A stretch of 20,766 nucleotides of DNA from Candidatus Ulvibacter alkanivorans. Lineage in GTDB: Bacteria; Bacteroidota; Bacteroidia; Flavobacteriales; Flavobacteriaceae. Numbering within the stretch: position 1 is the first letter of the stretch; every line of letters starts with the position of its first letter. The notes under the pieces are model-generated. The model had not been told where the DNA came from, made no database searches, and worked only from the letters and a program-made list of their open reading frames with translations. The position numbers and the translations under genes were made by a program. The stretch is taken from positions 1 to 20,766 of the forward strand of contig NZ_QOLC01000088.1 of the NCBI RefSeq assembly GCF_003333325.1, read 5' to 3'. Below, piece by piece: positions 7,805 through 15,333 of this stretch.

Positions 7805-10800
7805 TTAAGCGCGTTTCCGAAACACAAAAAATAGCAACACAGCAATTACGACGATGCCTATGAGCCAATACCAAAGCGGACTGGTTGAATTTATTTCCAA
7901 GGGTGTAGTATCGCCCATCAATACCAAACCGGCCCAATATTGAGGAGAGGCCACACGCCCTTCTGCGGTGCTTAAGTAATCTAATTTTGCCAATCTTAGC
8001 GCCTTGTCTTTAGGGATTCCCTCAGCCAGATGATCATAGAAGGACGAAATAATGGCAGCGCTGGATTGTTCGTCCACCTTCCAAAGACTGGTTAAAATAC
8101 TATTACTTCCGGCATAGTTAAACGCATGTGCCAGTGAGATCATACCTTCACCTGCTTGATAGGTGGGTTTTCCCGTTTCGCAGGCCGTTAATATAGCCAG
8201 ATCTGAACTTAGATCATAGTTATAGATCTCATAGGAGTACAATGAATTATTATCTACGGAAGCATCACTTGAGAGGTCCTTTGCAAAGATAAGTCGGGAC
8301 AATTCCGGACTCACATTGTTAGATTCGGCGTGGGTGCCAATGTGAATGATCTTGTTTTCACTTGCTGAAGTAAGGAACAGTTGTTTTGAAGCATTTTCAT
8401 TAAGATAGGAAGTGCCGTCAAAAACACGCGCATATTTTTCTGCTACTTCGAGGCTGAAGGGTTGTGGGAGCAAGGTTAGGTAGGATTTGTCTAAGGTGAC
8501 CGAATCGGTAATTGCCATTTTGTAATCATCTTTCATCTTTCCGGTAAATTCAGGGACGAATGCAATGAATTCATTTTTAAAAAGCATGGGCTCTTCCGAA
8601 GTACCTAACATTAAAAGGCTAAAATTATAGGAGATATTATGTCGAGCCAGCAGCGAATTATCTGTGAGCTCTTTAAAAGTAACGATTGATTGTGGGGTAA
8701 GCATTTCAAAACTTAGATTGAAAAGTGGACCATCGGGAATAATAACCACATTTTCGGTAGTCACATGCGCCTCGATAGGTTTCCAAACGGTATTGTACAA
8801 TCTGTTCAATGGTTGACTCACTGCGGCGATTTCGAATGTTGCTTCTTGGAGTTTTAGAATGTCTTCCGCTATATTTCGGTCATTTAGTTGTATCATTCTT
8901 TTTTCTGAAGGCGTGATCACAAACGCATATAAATTATCTTCCACGTATACATAGCGAACAACGGTAGTGTTATCGGGAATGTCGTCGTAACGAGATGCGA
9001 TCGATTCTTCTAGAGTACCATAACGCATTGTATAATAGTTGGGGTAGCTGGTTTTAAGAGAATCTAGAAATGCGTTCCACGCTCGCTGGGTGTCTAGAAA
9101 CGTTGAAAAATTAGCTGTTTCAGAAGTAAGCGAAGATGAAAGTGCACTTTTCAAACTTCTTTCTCTGTCCAATACCGATTCCGGGATATTCTTAAATGCT
9201 ATGGTATTCCGAAGATTTAAACGTGATCGAATGCGATTGTAGATCGCCGATTCGTGAAGGGCAATAGCATCATTAAGATAGGATTCATCACCTGTTATTC
9301 GATACAATTCGAGACGTAATTTCTTGGCAAAACTGAATAGGTCGTGGTTCTCTTCTATCAACAAACTATAATCTTCGTAAGAGCTAATTATACGTTTGCG
9401 TTGCTCTAGTATTTCTAATCCGTCATCAATTTGATTGGAAAGCATACGTAGAAAAGCTTCGTCATGTTGTGTTTCCAAATTATACTTTGCCTTAGCATTA
9501 AGCAATAAGGAACGAGGTCTGGAATACTGAACAAAGATCGAATCTATAGGATTCTTTAGAACGGCCTCTACTTTAAATTCACTCGCCGCTTCACTAAATT
9601 TTAATGCGTTCTCATAGTCTTTAAGATCATAGTAGATTTCGGCTAACGTAATTAATCCTTTTTGTTCTTGGATCGTATTTTTAAAGCTCCCGGAGGTAGT
9701 AACTTGTTGAAGTTCTTGCGCCAAATTTACGGCGCGTTCTTGCTCCCCGTTCGTGGCATAGAAAAGTGCCATAGTACTAAGTTCTAGTAAGTACTCATTG
9801 TTATAATTGCCTTGTAGCACTTCTCTATAGAGCAATTCACCACGATCAAATAAACGTGCTGCTTGGGTTATTTCTCCTTTTTGCTCGTATACTTTAGCCA
9901 GTGTTGTTAAGGCGGCGGCGTGCCAATAGAATTGAACTACTAAGCCTTCTTCTATTTGACGGATCGCGTCTTTTAATAGTTGTTCAGCACCTTCTAGGTC
10001 TCTAGTGTTTAATTTGGCTTGCGCAAGAATGATCTTTGAAATAACTACATTGGGGTCGTTGTCATTCTTATCTTTTTTCTTTTGTAAATAGGAGTAGGTG
10101 ATAATTTCTTCGGCCTTTTTAAATTCTCCTATGGCGTTGTAGAACACCCCTAAATTATCGATAGCGACCAACTGATTCCCCCTAGCTGCCATTCGCAATT
10201 GCTCATCTACTTCTTTATCAATATATTTTTGAAAGTTCGTAATGGCCGATTCCGAATATTGAATGGCCTCATGGTTCTTGCCTAAGATGTTAGATACGAC
10301 TGCCATATTCATTTTAACCAACGCCGGACGATAATAGGTGTTTATTGGAGTGTCGTCGGTTTTGGTAAGCGCTTCTAAAGATTGATTGAAGTAATAATTG
10401 CAACTATCCATTTTCCCTTCACGCCACATGAGTCCGCCAAGCGCATTGTTTATTTGTTGAGAGAAAACATGGTCTACCTTGTTACTGGACTTGACTAATC
10501 GATTCGCACGTTGGTAGTGTATTTTAGATAGTGGATAATCCCCCATGGCAGAAGCATAATATCCTAGATTGTATTGTATGTCAGCTTTAGTGGCTCCTTT
10601 TTCTTCCGTTTGTGCTTCTGCAAAGCGATAGGCTTCTTGCAAGGCTTCAAAAGCTTTTTCTGGTTTTCCTGTTTCACTGTAGATCCAAGCCAATTCCTTT
10701 AACGCTTGTTTACTAATACCGGGGTCTTGGTGCTTTTTTAGTTCTTCAACAAATGCTTTTGCTCGTTTTAGTGCAGTGTTCCAGTCGTTGTTAGCAAGTG

Positions 10801-11032
10801 TATAACTTCCTACAAATTCCACATAATAGGGTAGGGTGTCATATTTTTTTTTACTTCGGAAAGTGTTGAGCTGCGATTCAAGCTCCAGTGTAGCTGCCGC
10901 TATTTTACCTTCGTTAATTAGCTGCCGAAGCTTTTGGACCCCGTTAATAGTGTCATGTTGCGAATACCCAGAAGTAGTTAGAAAAAACACTGAAACCACA
11001 AGTAAGATCTGAAGGTACAATCGTTTTTTCAT
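7805..11032 (-). CDS. Exported TPR-CHAT (caspase-like) membrane protein
   Basis: 1075 residues. A signal peptide (1-24, ending SGYSQ) is followed by an alpha-helical region with many TPR-like units (about 30-560; for example NLGYYASAMGDYPLSKIHYQRA and LAEIYYDLKDYENALKFSEAA, each shown in part), then a CHAT domain (about 690-1042). The CHAT catalytic dyad is present: H901 in IHIGTH and C951 in LTACETG, with the conserved GEGMISLAHAFNYAG and LWKVDE segments after it. A single membrane helix (about 1053-1071) ends in FRKRA, giving a periplasmic TPR-CHAT body with a short cytoplasmic tail. CHAT domains are caspase-related cysteine peptidases. The gene is last in an operon with an ECF sigma factor and a TPR-bearing putative anti-sigma protein, with 11 nt between it and the latter. 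Intact catalytic residues argue for an active protease; the substrate is unknown. Confidence 0.9.
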   Translation of the reverse strand: MKKRLYLQILLVVSVFFLTTSGYSQHDTINGVQKLRQLINEGKIAAATLELESQLNTFRSKKKYDTLPYYVEFVGSYTLANNDWNTALKRAKAFVEELKKHQDPGISKQALKELAWIYSETGKPEKAFEALQEAYRFAEAQTEEKGATKADIQYNLGYYASAMGDYPLSKIHYQRANRLVKSSNKVDHVFSQQINNALGGLMWREGKMDSCNYYFNQSLEALTKTDDTPINTYYRPALVKMNMAVVSNILGKNHEAIQYSESAITNFQKYIDKEVDEQLRMAARGNQLVAIDNLGVFYNAIGEFKKAEEIITYSYLQKKKDKNDNDPNVVISKIILAQAKLNTRDLEGAEQLLKDAIRQIEEGLVVQFYWHAAALTTLAKVYEQKGEITQAARLFDRGELLYREVLQGNYNNEYLLELSTMALFYATNGEQERAVNLAQELQQVTTSGSFKNTIQEQKGLITLAEIYYDLKDYENALKFSEAASEFKVEAVLKNPIDSIFVQYSRPRSLLLNAKAKYNLETQHDEAFLRMLSNQIDDGLEILEQRKRIISSYEDYSLLIEENHDLFSFAKKLRLELYRITGDESYLNDAIALHESAIYNRIRSRLNLRNTIAFKNIPESVLDRERSLKSALSSSLTSETANFSTFLDTQRAWNAFLDSLKTSYPNYYTMRYGTLEESIASRYDDIPDNTTVVRYVYVEDNLYAFVITPSEKRMIQLNDRNIAEDILKLQEATFEIAAVSQPLNRLYNTVWKPIEAHVTTENVVIIPDGPLFNLSFEMLTPQSIVTFKELTDNSLLARHNISYNFSLLMLGTSEEPMLFKNEFIAFVPEFTGKMKDDYKMAITDSVTLDKSYLTLLPQPFSLEVAEKYARVFDGTSYLNENASKQLFLTSASENKIIHIGTHAESNNVSPELSRLIFAKDLSSDASVDNNSLYSYEIYNYDLSSDLAILTACETGKPTYQAGEGMISLAHAFNYAGSNSILTSLWKVDEQSSAAIISSFYDHLAEGIPKDKALRLAKLDYLSTAEGRVASPQYWAGLVLMGDTTPLEINSTSPLWYWLIGIVVIAVLLFFVFRKRA

Positions 11033-11043
11033 AGGTGTTAATT

Positions 11044-11766
11044 TTAAAGGTTTGCTAGTACCTTTTTTGCCTTTTCGGTAGCACTTAAGGAGAGATGTTT
11101 TTTCGCCAATATTAAATCCCCGGCTTTTAAATAGGCCATACCTAAATAGTAATGAGCTTCTTCTTCAAAAATGCTGTTGTCGAAACTTTCAGATTGTGTA
11201 AGGTATGTTATTGCTTTTGTTTCATTATTGTTAGCTAATTCGGCCACCCCTAAAAAATAAGCAAGTGTGTCGTTATTGGGTTTCGCTTCGTAAATTGGTT
11301 CCCATTTTGCGATAGCGCTTGCATACGCCTTCCGCTTATAATCAACCATAGCTTCGTAAAACGCATAGTCGTTTGTTGTACTCATGGTGGTAGGCAGACC
11401 GGGATCCGGAGTAAAATGTGAAGCAAATAGCCTTTCATGATCAGATCCTTGGTTCATCATCCAAAGCACTCCAATCGCAACAATGAGAATTGCCGCGACG
11501 GCATAGGCAAACGGGCGATAGTTTTGATGGTTTCGTTCGGCTTTTTCAGTCGAAAGATTTTGGTGGTATCCTTCCATTTTTTCTGCAAGTATGCTGCTTT
11601 CAATTGCCATGATCGTATCGCGAATTTCGGCTACTTTTTCGGAAAGCGCAGGCTCGTTCCTTAATCGTATTTCAAACTGAACCTTATCAGTTTCAGAAAG
11701 CGATTGATTAATATAGGCTTCGATTTGCTCGAATTCTTCTTGTGATATGTCTAATGGTTCTTTCAT
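11044..11766 (-). CDS. Putative anti-sigma factor: single-pass membrane protein with periplasmic TPRs
   Basis: 240 residues in three parts. Residues 1-84 are charged and helical (EFEQIEAYINQSLSETDKVQ, then FEIRLRNEPALSEKV), resembling the zinc-free anti-sigma domains of Bacteroidota. A single membrane helix lies at about 85-104. Residues 105-240 contain TPR-like repeats (for example AYFLGVAELANNNETKAITY and YYLGMAYLKAGDLILAKKHL). There is no signal peptide, and positive residues precede the helix, so the N-terminus should be cytoplasmic and the TPRs periplasmic. Its ATG follows the stop codon of the sigma-factor gene with no intervening base, as expected for a cognate sigma/anti-sigma pair, and the TPR-CHAT gene comes next. 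The anti-sigma role is inferred from domain layout and context, not from a diagnostic motif. Confidence 0.78.
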   Translation of the reverse strand: MKEPLDISQEEFEQIEAYINQSLSETDKVQFEIRLRNEPALSEKVAEIRDTIMAIESSILAEKMEGYHQNLSTEKAERNHQNYRPFAYAVAAILIVAIGVLWMMNQGSDHERLFASHFTPDPGLPTTMSTTNDYAFYEAMVDYKRKAYASAIAKWEPIYEAKPNNDTLAYFLGVAELANNNETKAITYLTQSESFDNSIFEEEAHYYLGMAYLKAGDLILAKKHLSLSATEKAKKVLANL

Positions 11767-12342
11767 TTAATCTTGCTGTCCGGTAAGCGACCGTAATTTT
11801 TGTATACAACGATATTTTTTATTGCGAGCAGAGGCTTCCCCAATATTGAATTGAGCCGCGATCTCACGAAGCGATTTCTTTTCAAAATAGAACACCTCTA
11901 AGAGTTCTTTACACTCTTTACCTAATTTTTTAAAGGCTTGCATGCCTTTTGCCCTGCGTTCTTGCTGCTCCAAATCCATTTCATGAGGCATATCGGTTGA
12001 AGTGTCTTTTAGCTCAAAGACATCTGATAGTGACCCTGTCTTTTTATAGTGAGCAGAACGCAGATGATCCATCCACTTGAATTTGGCGATTTGGTATAAA
12101 TACCCCTGTAAGGCCGTTTCGTTGCTGGGGGTAAATTTCCCTTCTTTCACGTTTTGCCACATGGTGATAAATGCTTCTTGATAAATGTCCTTAGCTTGGG
12201 GCATAGTACCGTTGTTTTTTAAGATATAACTTTCGGTCTTGAAATAATTTTGATGGTACAATTGCTCGAGTACAGTTTCATTGTTTGCTTGAACCGCTTT
12301 TACTAATTGCAACTGCTTGTCTATGTGTATTACTTTCCCCAT
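11767..12342 (-). CDS. ECF-type RNA polymerase sigma factor
   Basis: 191 residues, with the two-domain layout of group 4 (extracytoplasmic function) sigma factors. Region 2 lies at about 24-96, with the core-binding helix KDIYQEAFITMWQNV (51-65) and the promoter-melting segment YLYQIAKFKWMDHLRS. Region 4 lies at about 135-186, with a helix-turn-helix SLREIAAQFNIGEASARNKK. It should direct RNA polymerase to a small regulon when freed from its inhibitor. It is first in an operon with the putative anti-sigma gene (directly abutting) and the TPR-CHAT gene. Upstream are a TATCTTTC -7-like element and a 10-bp palindrome, suggesting transcription by the housekeeping sigma with possible repression. 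Confidence 0.92.
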   Translation of the reverse strand: MGKVIHIDKQLQLVKAVQANNETVLEQLYHQNYFKTESYILKNNGTMPQAKDIYQEAFITMWQNVKEGKFTPSNETALQGYLYQIAKFKWMDHLRSAHYKKTGSLSDVFELKDTSTDMPHEMDLEQQERRAKGMQAFKKLGKECKELLEVFYFEKKSLREIAAQFNIGEASARNKKYRCIQKLRSLTGQQD

Positions 12343-12357
12343 ACCGTGTAGTATAGG

Positions 12358-12365
12358 GAAAGATA
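12358..12365 (-). promoter_or_regulatory. Candidate -7 element of the sigma-CHAT operon
   Basis: On the minus strand this reads TATCTTTC, matching TAnnTTTG at all but the last base, and lies 15 nt upstream of the sigma-factor ATG. There is no good TTTG at the -33 distance. Confidence 0.4.
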
Positions 12366-12375
12366 CTAAAATTTT

Positions 12376-12385
12376 TGTCGCGACA
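12376..12385. promoter_or_regulatory. 10-bp perfect palindrome TGTCGCGACA
   Basis: Perfect inverted repeat in the 65-bp gap upstream of the sigma-factor gene, immediately followed on the plus strand by a further GTCGC. It falls in the promoter spacer next to where the -33 element would lie, the usual place for a repressor or activator site. It is GC-rich, unlike its AT-rich surroundings. Confidence 0.35.
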
Positions 12386-12407
12386 GTCGCCTTCGGAAAT
12401 TCTCAAA

Positions 12408-13535
12408 TTACTGTTCTATTTCAAATTGCGTCCAATCGTTAGAGTTCATGCGTTGATCTGTGTTAGGGTTGTATAGACTATTATCGGTGCCAAAATAGGT
12501 TCCATCTTTTCCTACCCAATAATACTTATTGCCCATCGGAACACTGTAATGCTCACCAGAATTATGGTTGGCAATAGTGATCGTTTCATTGATTCCGCTA
12601 ATGGTTTTACTGTGTCCATGGCTATTAATATTACTCCTATTCAAATAGCCGGCATGACTTATGTCTGATATTTCACTGTATATCTTTCCTGTTTCCAAGA
12701 TTGCGTTTCCTCTTGCATTAATGGCCGCCATACGTTGCTGGTGAGCTGCATTACTAACATTAGCACGTTGCATTTCTTTTTGGTTAAATGCTGCGATCCA
12801 CTGCGGATTGTATTCTACATGCTCCAAACCGTAGATAAAAGCCTTCTTCGCAGTTTCAAAGTCTTGCGAACGTGCTTGAAGATAGTTGCCGTAAAAGCCC
12901 CAATAGCTTCCAAACTGCGATTGATCATTTATTACATTGATTACCGTAATGTACTTCATGCCATTGGTGTCTTTCCATTCCAAGGCATAAGCCTTCGTTG
13001 TTTGTTGTGATGGAGCATATTTCCATAGACGATCTCTATAATTTTGTGTCACTTGTGCGACACGAGGTAATTCGTAAGTGGTGAGCAATGTTCTATTGGT
13101 CTGCTGTGCAGTAGGCATAAAGAATTCCTGTATAATTTGCTGAAGACTCATAGGCGGACGGTTATTTCCACCGTATTGGCCGTATGTAAAATTCCGACCA
13201 AATTCACCGCTTACTTTCAAGTTGTTCGGCCCTTCAAATTTAAACTCACGATTGTTTGTCAATTGTTTCCATGAAGAGGGGAACGGAATCGTGCTAGATA
13301 CCATGTTTGCTTTAGGATCATAATTCTTAAAGTAGGTGATTCCATTCGTGCGTTGATTGTCGTCATCGTTCGATTTGTCCATGGTGTTTTGTTGTTCGTA
13401 TTCTTGTGGTATCATTGTATTGGTTTCTGAGTAAGCTGCATCGTTCGAAGCTTCTTTGGCATCATTATTTGGAAAAAAACAACCGGTCTGTAGGAAGCTT
13501 ATAGAAAGCATGGCTAAAAATAATTGCGTTTTCAT
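12408..13535 (-). CDS. Probable lipoprotein of unknown function
   Basis: 375 residues. The N-terminus is a short basic, hydrophobic leader followed by LQTGC, with Cys19 as the candidate lipidated residue; Gln at -3 is atypical, so the lipobox is not certain. A low-complexity acidic and Asn/Gln-rich linker (about 22-65) leads to a folded part with PFPSSWKQLTNNREFKFEGP and several Trp/Tyr-rich segments (about 80-235). A helical Gln/Ala/Arg-rich stretch comes next (about 245-275), then a Gly/Asn/His-rich C-terminus ending DWTQFEIEQ. I do not recognise a domain. It is oriented with the sigma-CHAT operon downstream (65 bp) and the propeller gene upstream (88 bp), and shares a 12-bp upstream motif with the latter. 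Confidence 0.75.
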   Translation of the reverse strand: MKTQLFLAMLSISFLQTGCFFPNNDAKEASNDAAYSETNTMIPQEYEQQNTMDKSNDDDNQRTNGITYFKNYDPKANMVSSTIPFPSSWKQLTNNREFKFEGPNNLKVSGEFGRNFTYGQYGGNNRPPMSLQQIIQEFFMPTAQQTNRTLLTTYELPRVAQVTQNYRDRLWKYAPSQQTTKAYALEWKDTNGMKYITVINVINDQSQFGSYWGFYGNYLQARSQDFETAKKAFIYGLEHVEYNPQWIAAFNQKEMQRANVSNAAHQQRMAAINARGNAILETGKIYSEISDISHAGYLNRSNINSHGHSKTISGINETITIANHNSGEHYSVPMGNKYYWVGKDGTYFGTDNSLYNPNTDQRMNSNDWTQFEIEQ

Positions 13536-13580
13536 GATATGAGGATGTTTGGTTTGTCACTTCATCGAATAATCTTTAAA

Positions 13581-13592
13581 ATGTCATCAATT
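13581..13592 (-). promoter_or_regulatory. Shared 12-mer AATTGATGACAT, copy 1
   Basis: Minus-strand AATTGATGACAT with its 3' end 45 nt upstream of the lipoprotein ATG. The same 12-mer occurs at 15261-15272, 47 nt upstream of the next co-oriented gene. Both leaders also contain CGATGA and then GACAA(A)CCAAA before the start codon, so the whole upstream region appears related. Confidence 0.45.
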
Positions 13593-13623
13593 ATTTCTTA
13601 GAAGTAGGCTACGCTCTATAATG

Positions 13624-15213
13624 TTACTGTTTAATTAGTTTAAGGGTCATGGTCTTTCCTTCGGAAGAGCGAATATTTATGCTATAAATACCACTTGAAA
13701 GGTTGAGCCCGAATGTTGCTCGACTGGTATTATAAAATCTTTCCGAAGCGACTAATTTTCCCAATACCGAGTGCACTTGTACTTCCCATTGCGAATGTGT
13801 TGCGCCTAGATCAATGGTGAAATGACCCTGCGATGGATTTGGAAAAATGATAGGTTTGAGAAGGTCATTATTTTCTGAAATGCCTAATAAGGAAGCATCT
13901 GCTAAGAAGACCCAATAGTCCTCAAGACCTTCACTGTCCTCGTCTTTATCTCCAGAGATAGGAGAATCTGAGGTGCAGGCAATTATGTAATTGGTGCCTG
14001 GTAATTGTTGAAGGAATGCACGAGATTCATCGCCACTTCCACCTAGCGTGTTTTGGCTTCCCAAGCCACCCGAACTGTCTAAACGTAGGATCCAAAGATC
14101 ATAACCACCGTTAGAGTCATCCATTTTATCTCCTGAAGCATTTGAATTGGAGTAGCCTGAAATAAGAAATCCGCCGCCATCAATCTCTGCAACATTGGTA
14201 AGAAAATCAATGGCACTACCACCAATCGTATTTTGCCATGTGATCTCACCCATCTCATTTAATTTCACCACCCAGTAATCCTCAACACCTTGAGAATCCT
14301 CGGTCTTGTCACCCGAAGCATCCGATTTTGAATAACCACCTATTAAATATCCATTATCACTGGTTTGAATAGCATGTCTTACGAGCTCAAGATCATTTCC
14401 GCCAATGGTATTATCCCATTGAACCACACCATTACTATCCAATTTTACGACCCAATAATCGATATCGCCAATAGCGTTTTCAGTCTTGTCACCCGATATG
14501 TTTGAAGTTGATCCACCTGCCATTAAAAATCCGCCATCGCTTGTTTCAAAAGCTGCTTGCGGCCTATCGATCAAACTGCCACCAATACTGTTTTGCCAAA
14601 CAATATCGCCACTACTATCCATTTTAATTGCCCAGAAATCACGCTGGCCATTACTTGGGTCGGTCTTATCACCCGAAACGGAACTATCGGAATATCCTCC
14701 GGCAAAATAGCCGCCATCGCTTGTTTGCACCACTCTTGCATCGAAATCGGCAGCATCACCTCCGTACGTGCGTTGCCACTCTATGTCTCCGGCACTATCT
14801 AGTTTAAGGATCCAATAATCTAATCCACCTCTAGAATTTTCGGTTTTATCTCCCGAAATATCACTGTCTGAACCGGCACCTACAATATATCCTCCATCGG
14901 TAGTTTGTTCTATTGAAAGTGCATAATCATCGCCGTTGCCGCCAATGGTGTTTTGCCATGCGATTTGTCCCATGTCATTTAATTTTACGATCCAAAGGTC
15001 TAACCCTCCATTCGAATCTTCTGTTTTATCCCCGGATATATCCGATTCTGACGTTCCTGCGACGATAAAACCTCCGTCATCGGTTGCCGTTAAGGCTAAT
15101 GCTAGGTCTAACTCGCTACCACCAATAGTGTTTTGCCATTGTATGGATGCATCTTGGGCAATTCCTGTTATACTGCCGGCCATTAAAACGGCGATTGTAA
15201 TAAAATTTTTCAT
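13624..15213 (-). CDS. Secreted seven-repeat protein with type IX sorting domain
   Basis: 529 residues from the ATG at 15213. The frame stays open to a TTG at 15252, but that adds an acidic leader in front of a good signal peptide (MKNFITIAVLMAGSITGIAQ), so the internal ATG is preferred. The mature part has seven units of about 58 residues, each with WQNTIGG, a DGGYxxGG turn and the invariant SGDK followed by acidic residues and DYW or DLW. Seven units fit a beta-propeller. Residues about 455-529 (IIFPNPSQGHFTIDLG to the C-terminal LKLIKQ) are a type A type IX secretion sorting domain. The function of the propeller is unknown; surface adhesion or ligand binding is typical. It is divergent from the mevalonate cluster. 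Confidence 0.87.
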   Translation of the reverse strand: MKNFITIAVLMAGSITGIAQDASIQWQNTIGGSELDLALALTATDDGGFIVAGTSESDISGDKTEDSNGGLDLWIVKLNDMGQIAWQNTIGGNGDDYALSIEQTTDGGYIVGAGSDSDISGDKTENSRGGLDYWILKLDSAGDIEWQRTYGGDAADFDARVVQTSDGGYFAGGYSDSSVSGDKTDPSNGQRDFWAIKMDSSGDIVWQNSIGGSLIDRPQAAFETSDGGFLMAGGSTSNISGDKTENAIGDIDYWVVKLDSNGVVQWDNTIGGNDLELVRHAIQTSDNGYLIGGYSKSDASGDKTEDSQGVEDYWVVKLNEMGEITWQNTIGGSAIDFLTNVAEIDGGGFLISGYSNSNASGDKMDDSNGGYDLWILRLDSSGGLGSQNTLGGSGDESRAFLQQLPGTNYIIACTSDSPISGDKDEDSEGLEDYWVFLADASLLGISENNDLLKPIIFPNPSQGHFTIDLGATHSQWEVQVHSVLGKLVASERFYNTSRATFGLNLSSGIYSINIRSSEGKTMTLKLIKQ

Positions 15214-15260
15214 GATCTTGAATTTTTGGTTGTCTACATCATCATCGTCCAAGAATAGTT

Positions 15261-15272
15261 ATGTCATCAATT
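15261..15272 (-). promoter_or_regulatory. Shared 12-mer AATTGATGACAT, copy 2
   Basis: Second copy of the 12-mer found at 13581-13592, here 47 nt upstream of the ATG of the seven-repeat secreted protein. The matching spacing in both leaders supports a common regulatory site or a common promoter type. Confidence 0.45.
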
Positions 15273-15283
15273 CGTATATAAAA

Positions 15284-15314
15284 TTTTACCGACCTTGGCT
15301 TTTGCGTATATTTG
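15284..15314 (+). promoter_or_regulatory. Promoter of the mevalonate cluster
   Basis: TTTT at 15284-15287 (3 of 4 to TTTG), a 19-nt spacer, then TATATTTG at 15307-15314, an exact TAnnTTTG. The -7 element ends 19 nt before the mvaD start codon. Confidence 0.65.
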
Positions 15315-15333
15315 CTTCTGAAAATTCACTTCA

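Noticed and set aside
13700..15150. Regular repeats of about 175 bp that might suggest a satellite or CRISPR-like array
   Set aside because: They are in-frame protein repeats (WQNTIGG...SGDK) in a single coding sequence, with diverged nucleotides and no constant spacers.
15214..15252. N-terminal extension of the seven-repeat protein from a TTG at 15252
   Set aside because: It adds 13 acidic residues in front of a good signal peptide that starts at the ATG at 15213; the latter is the better start.
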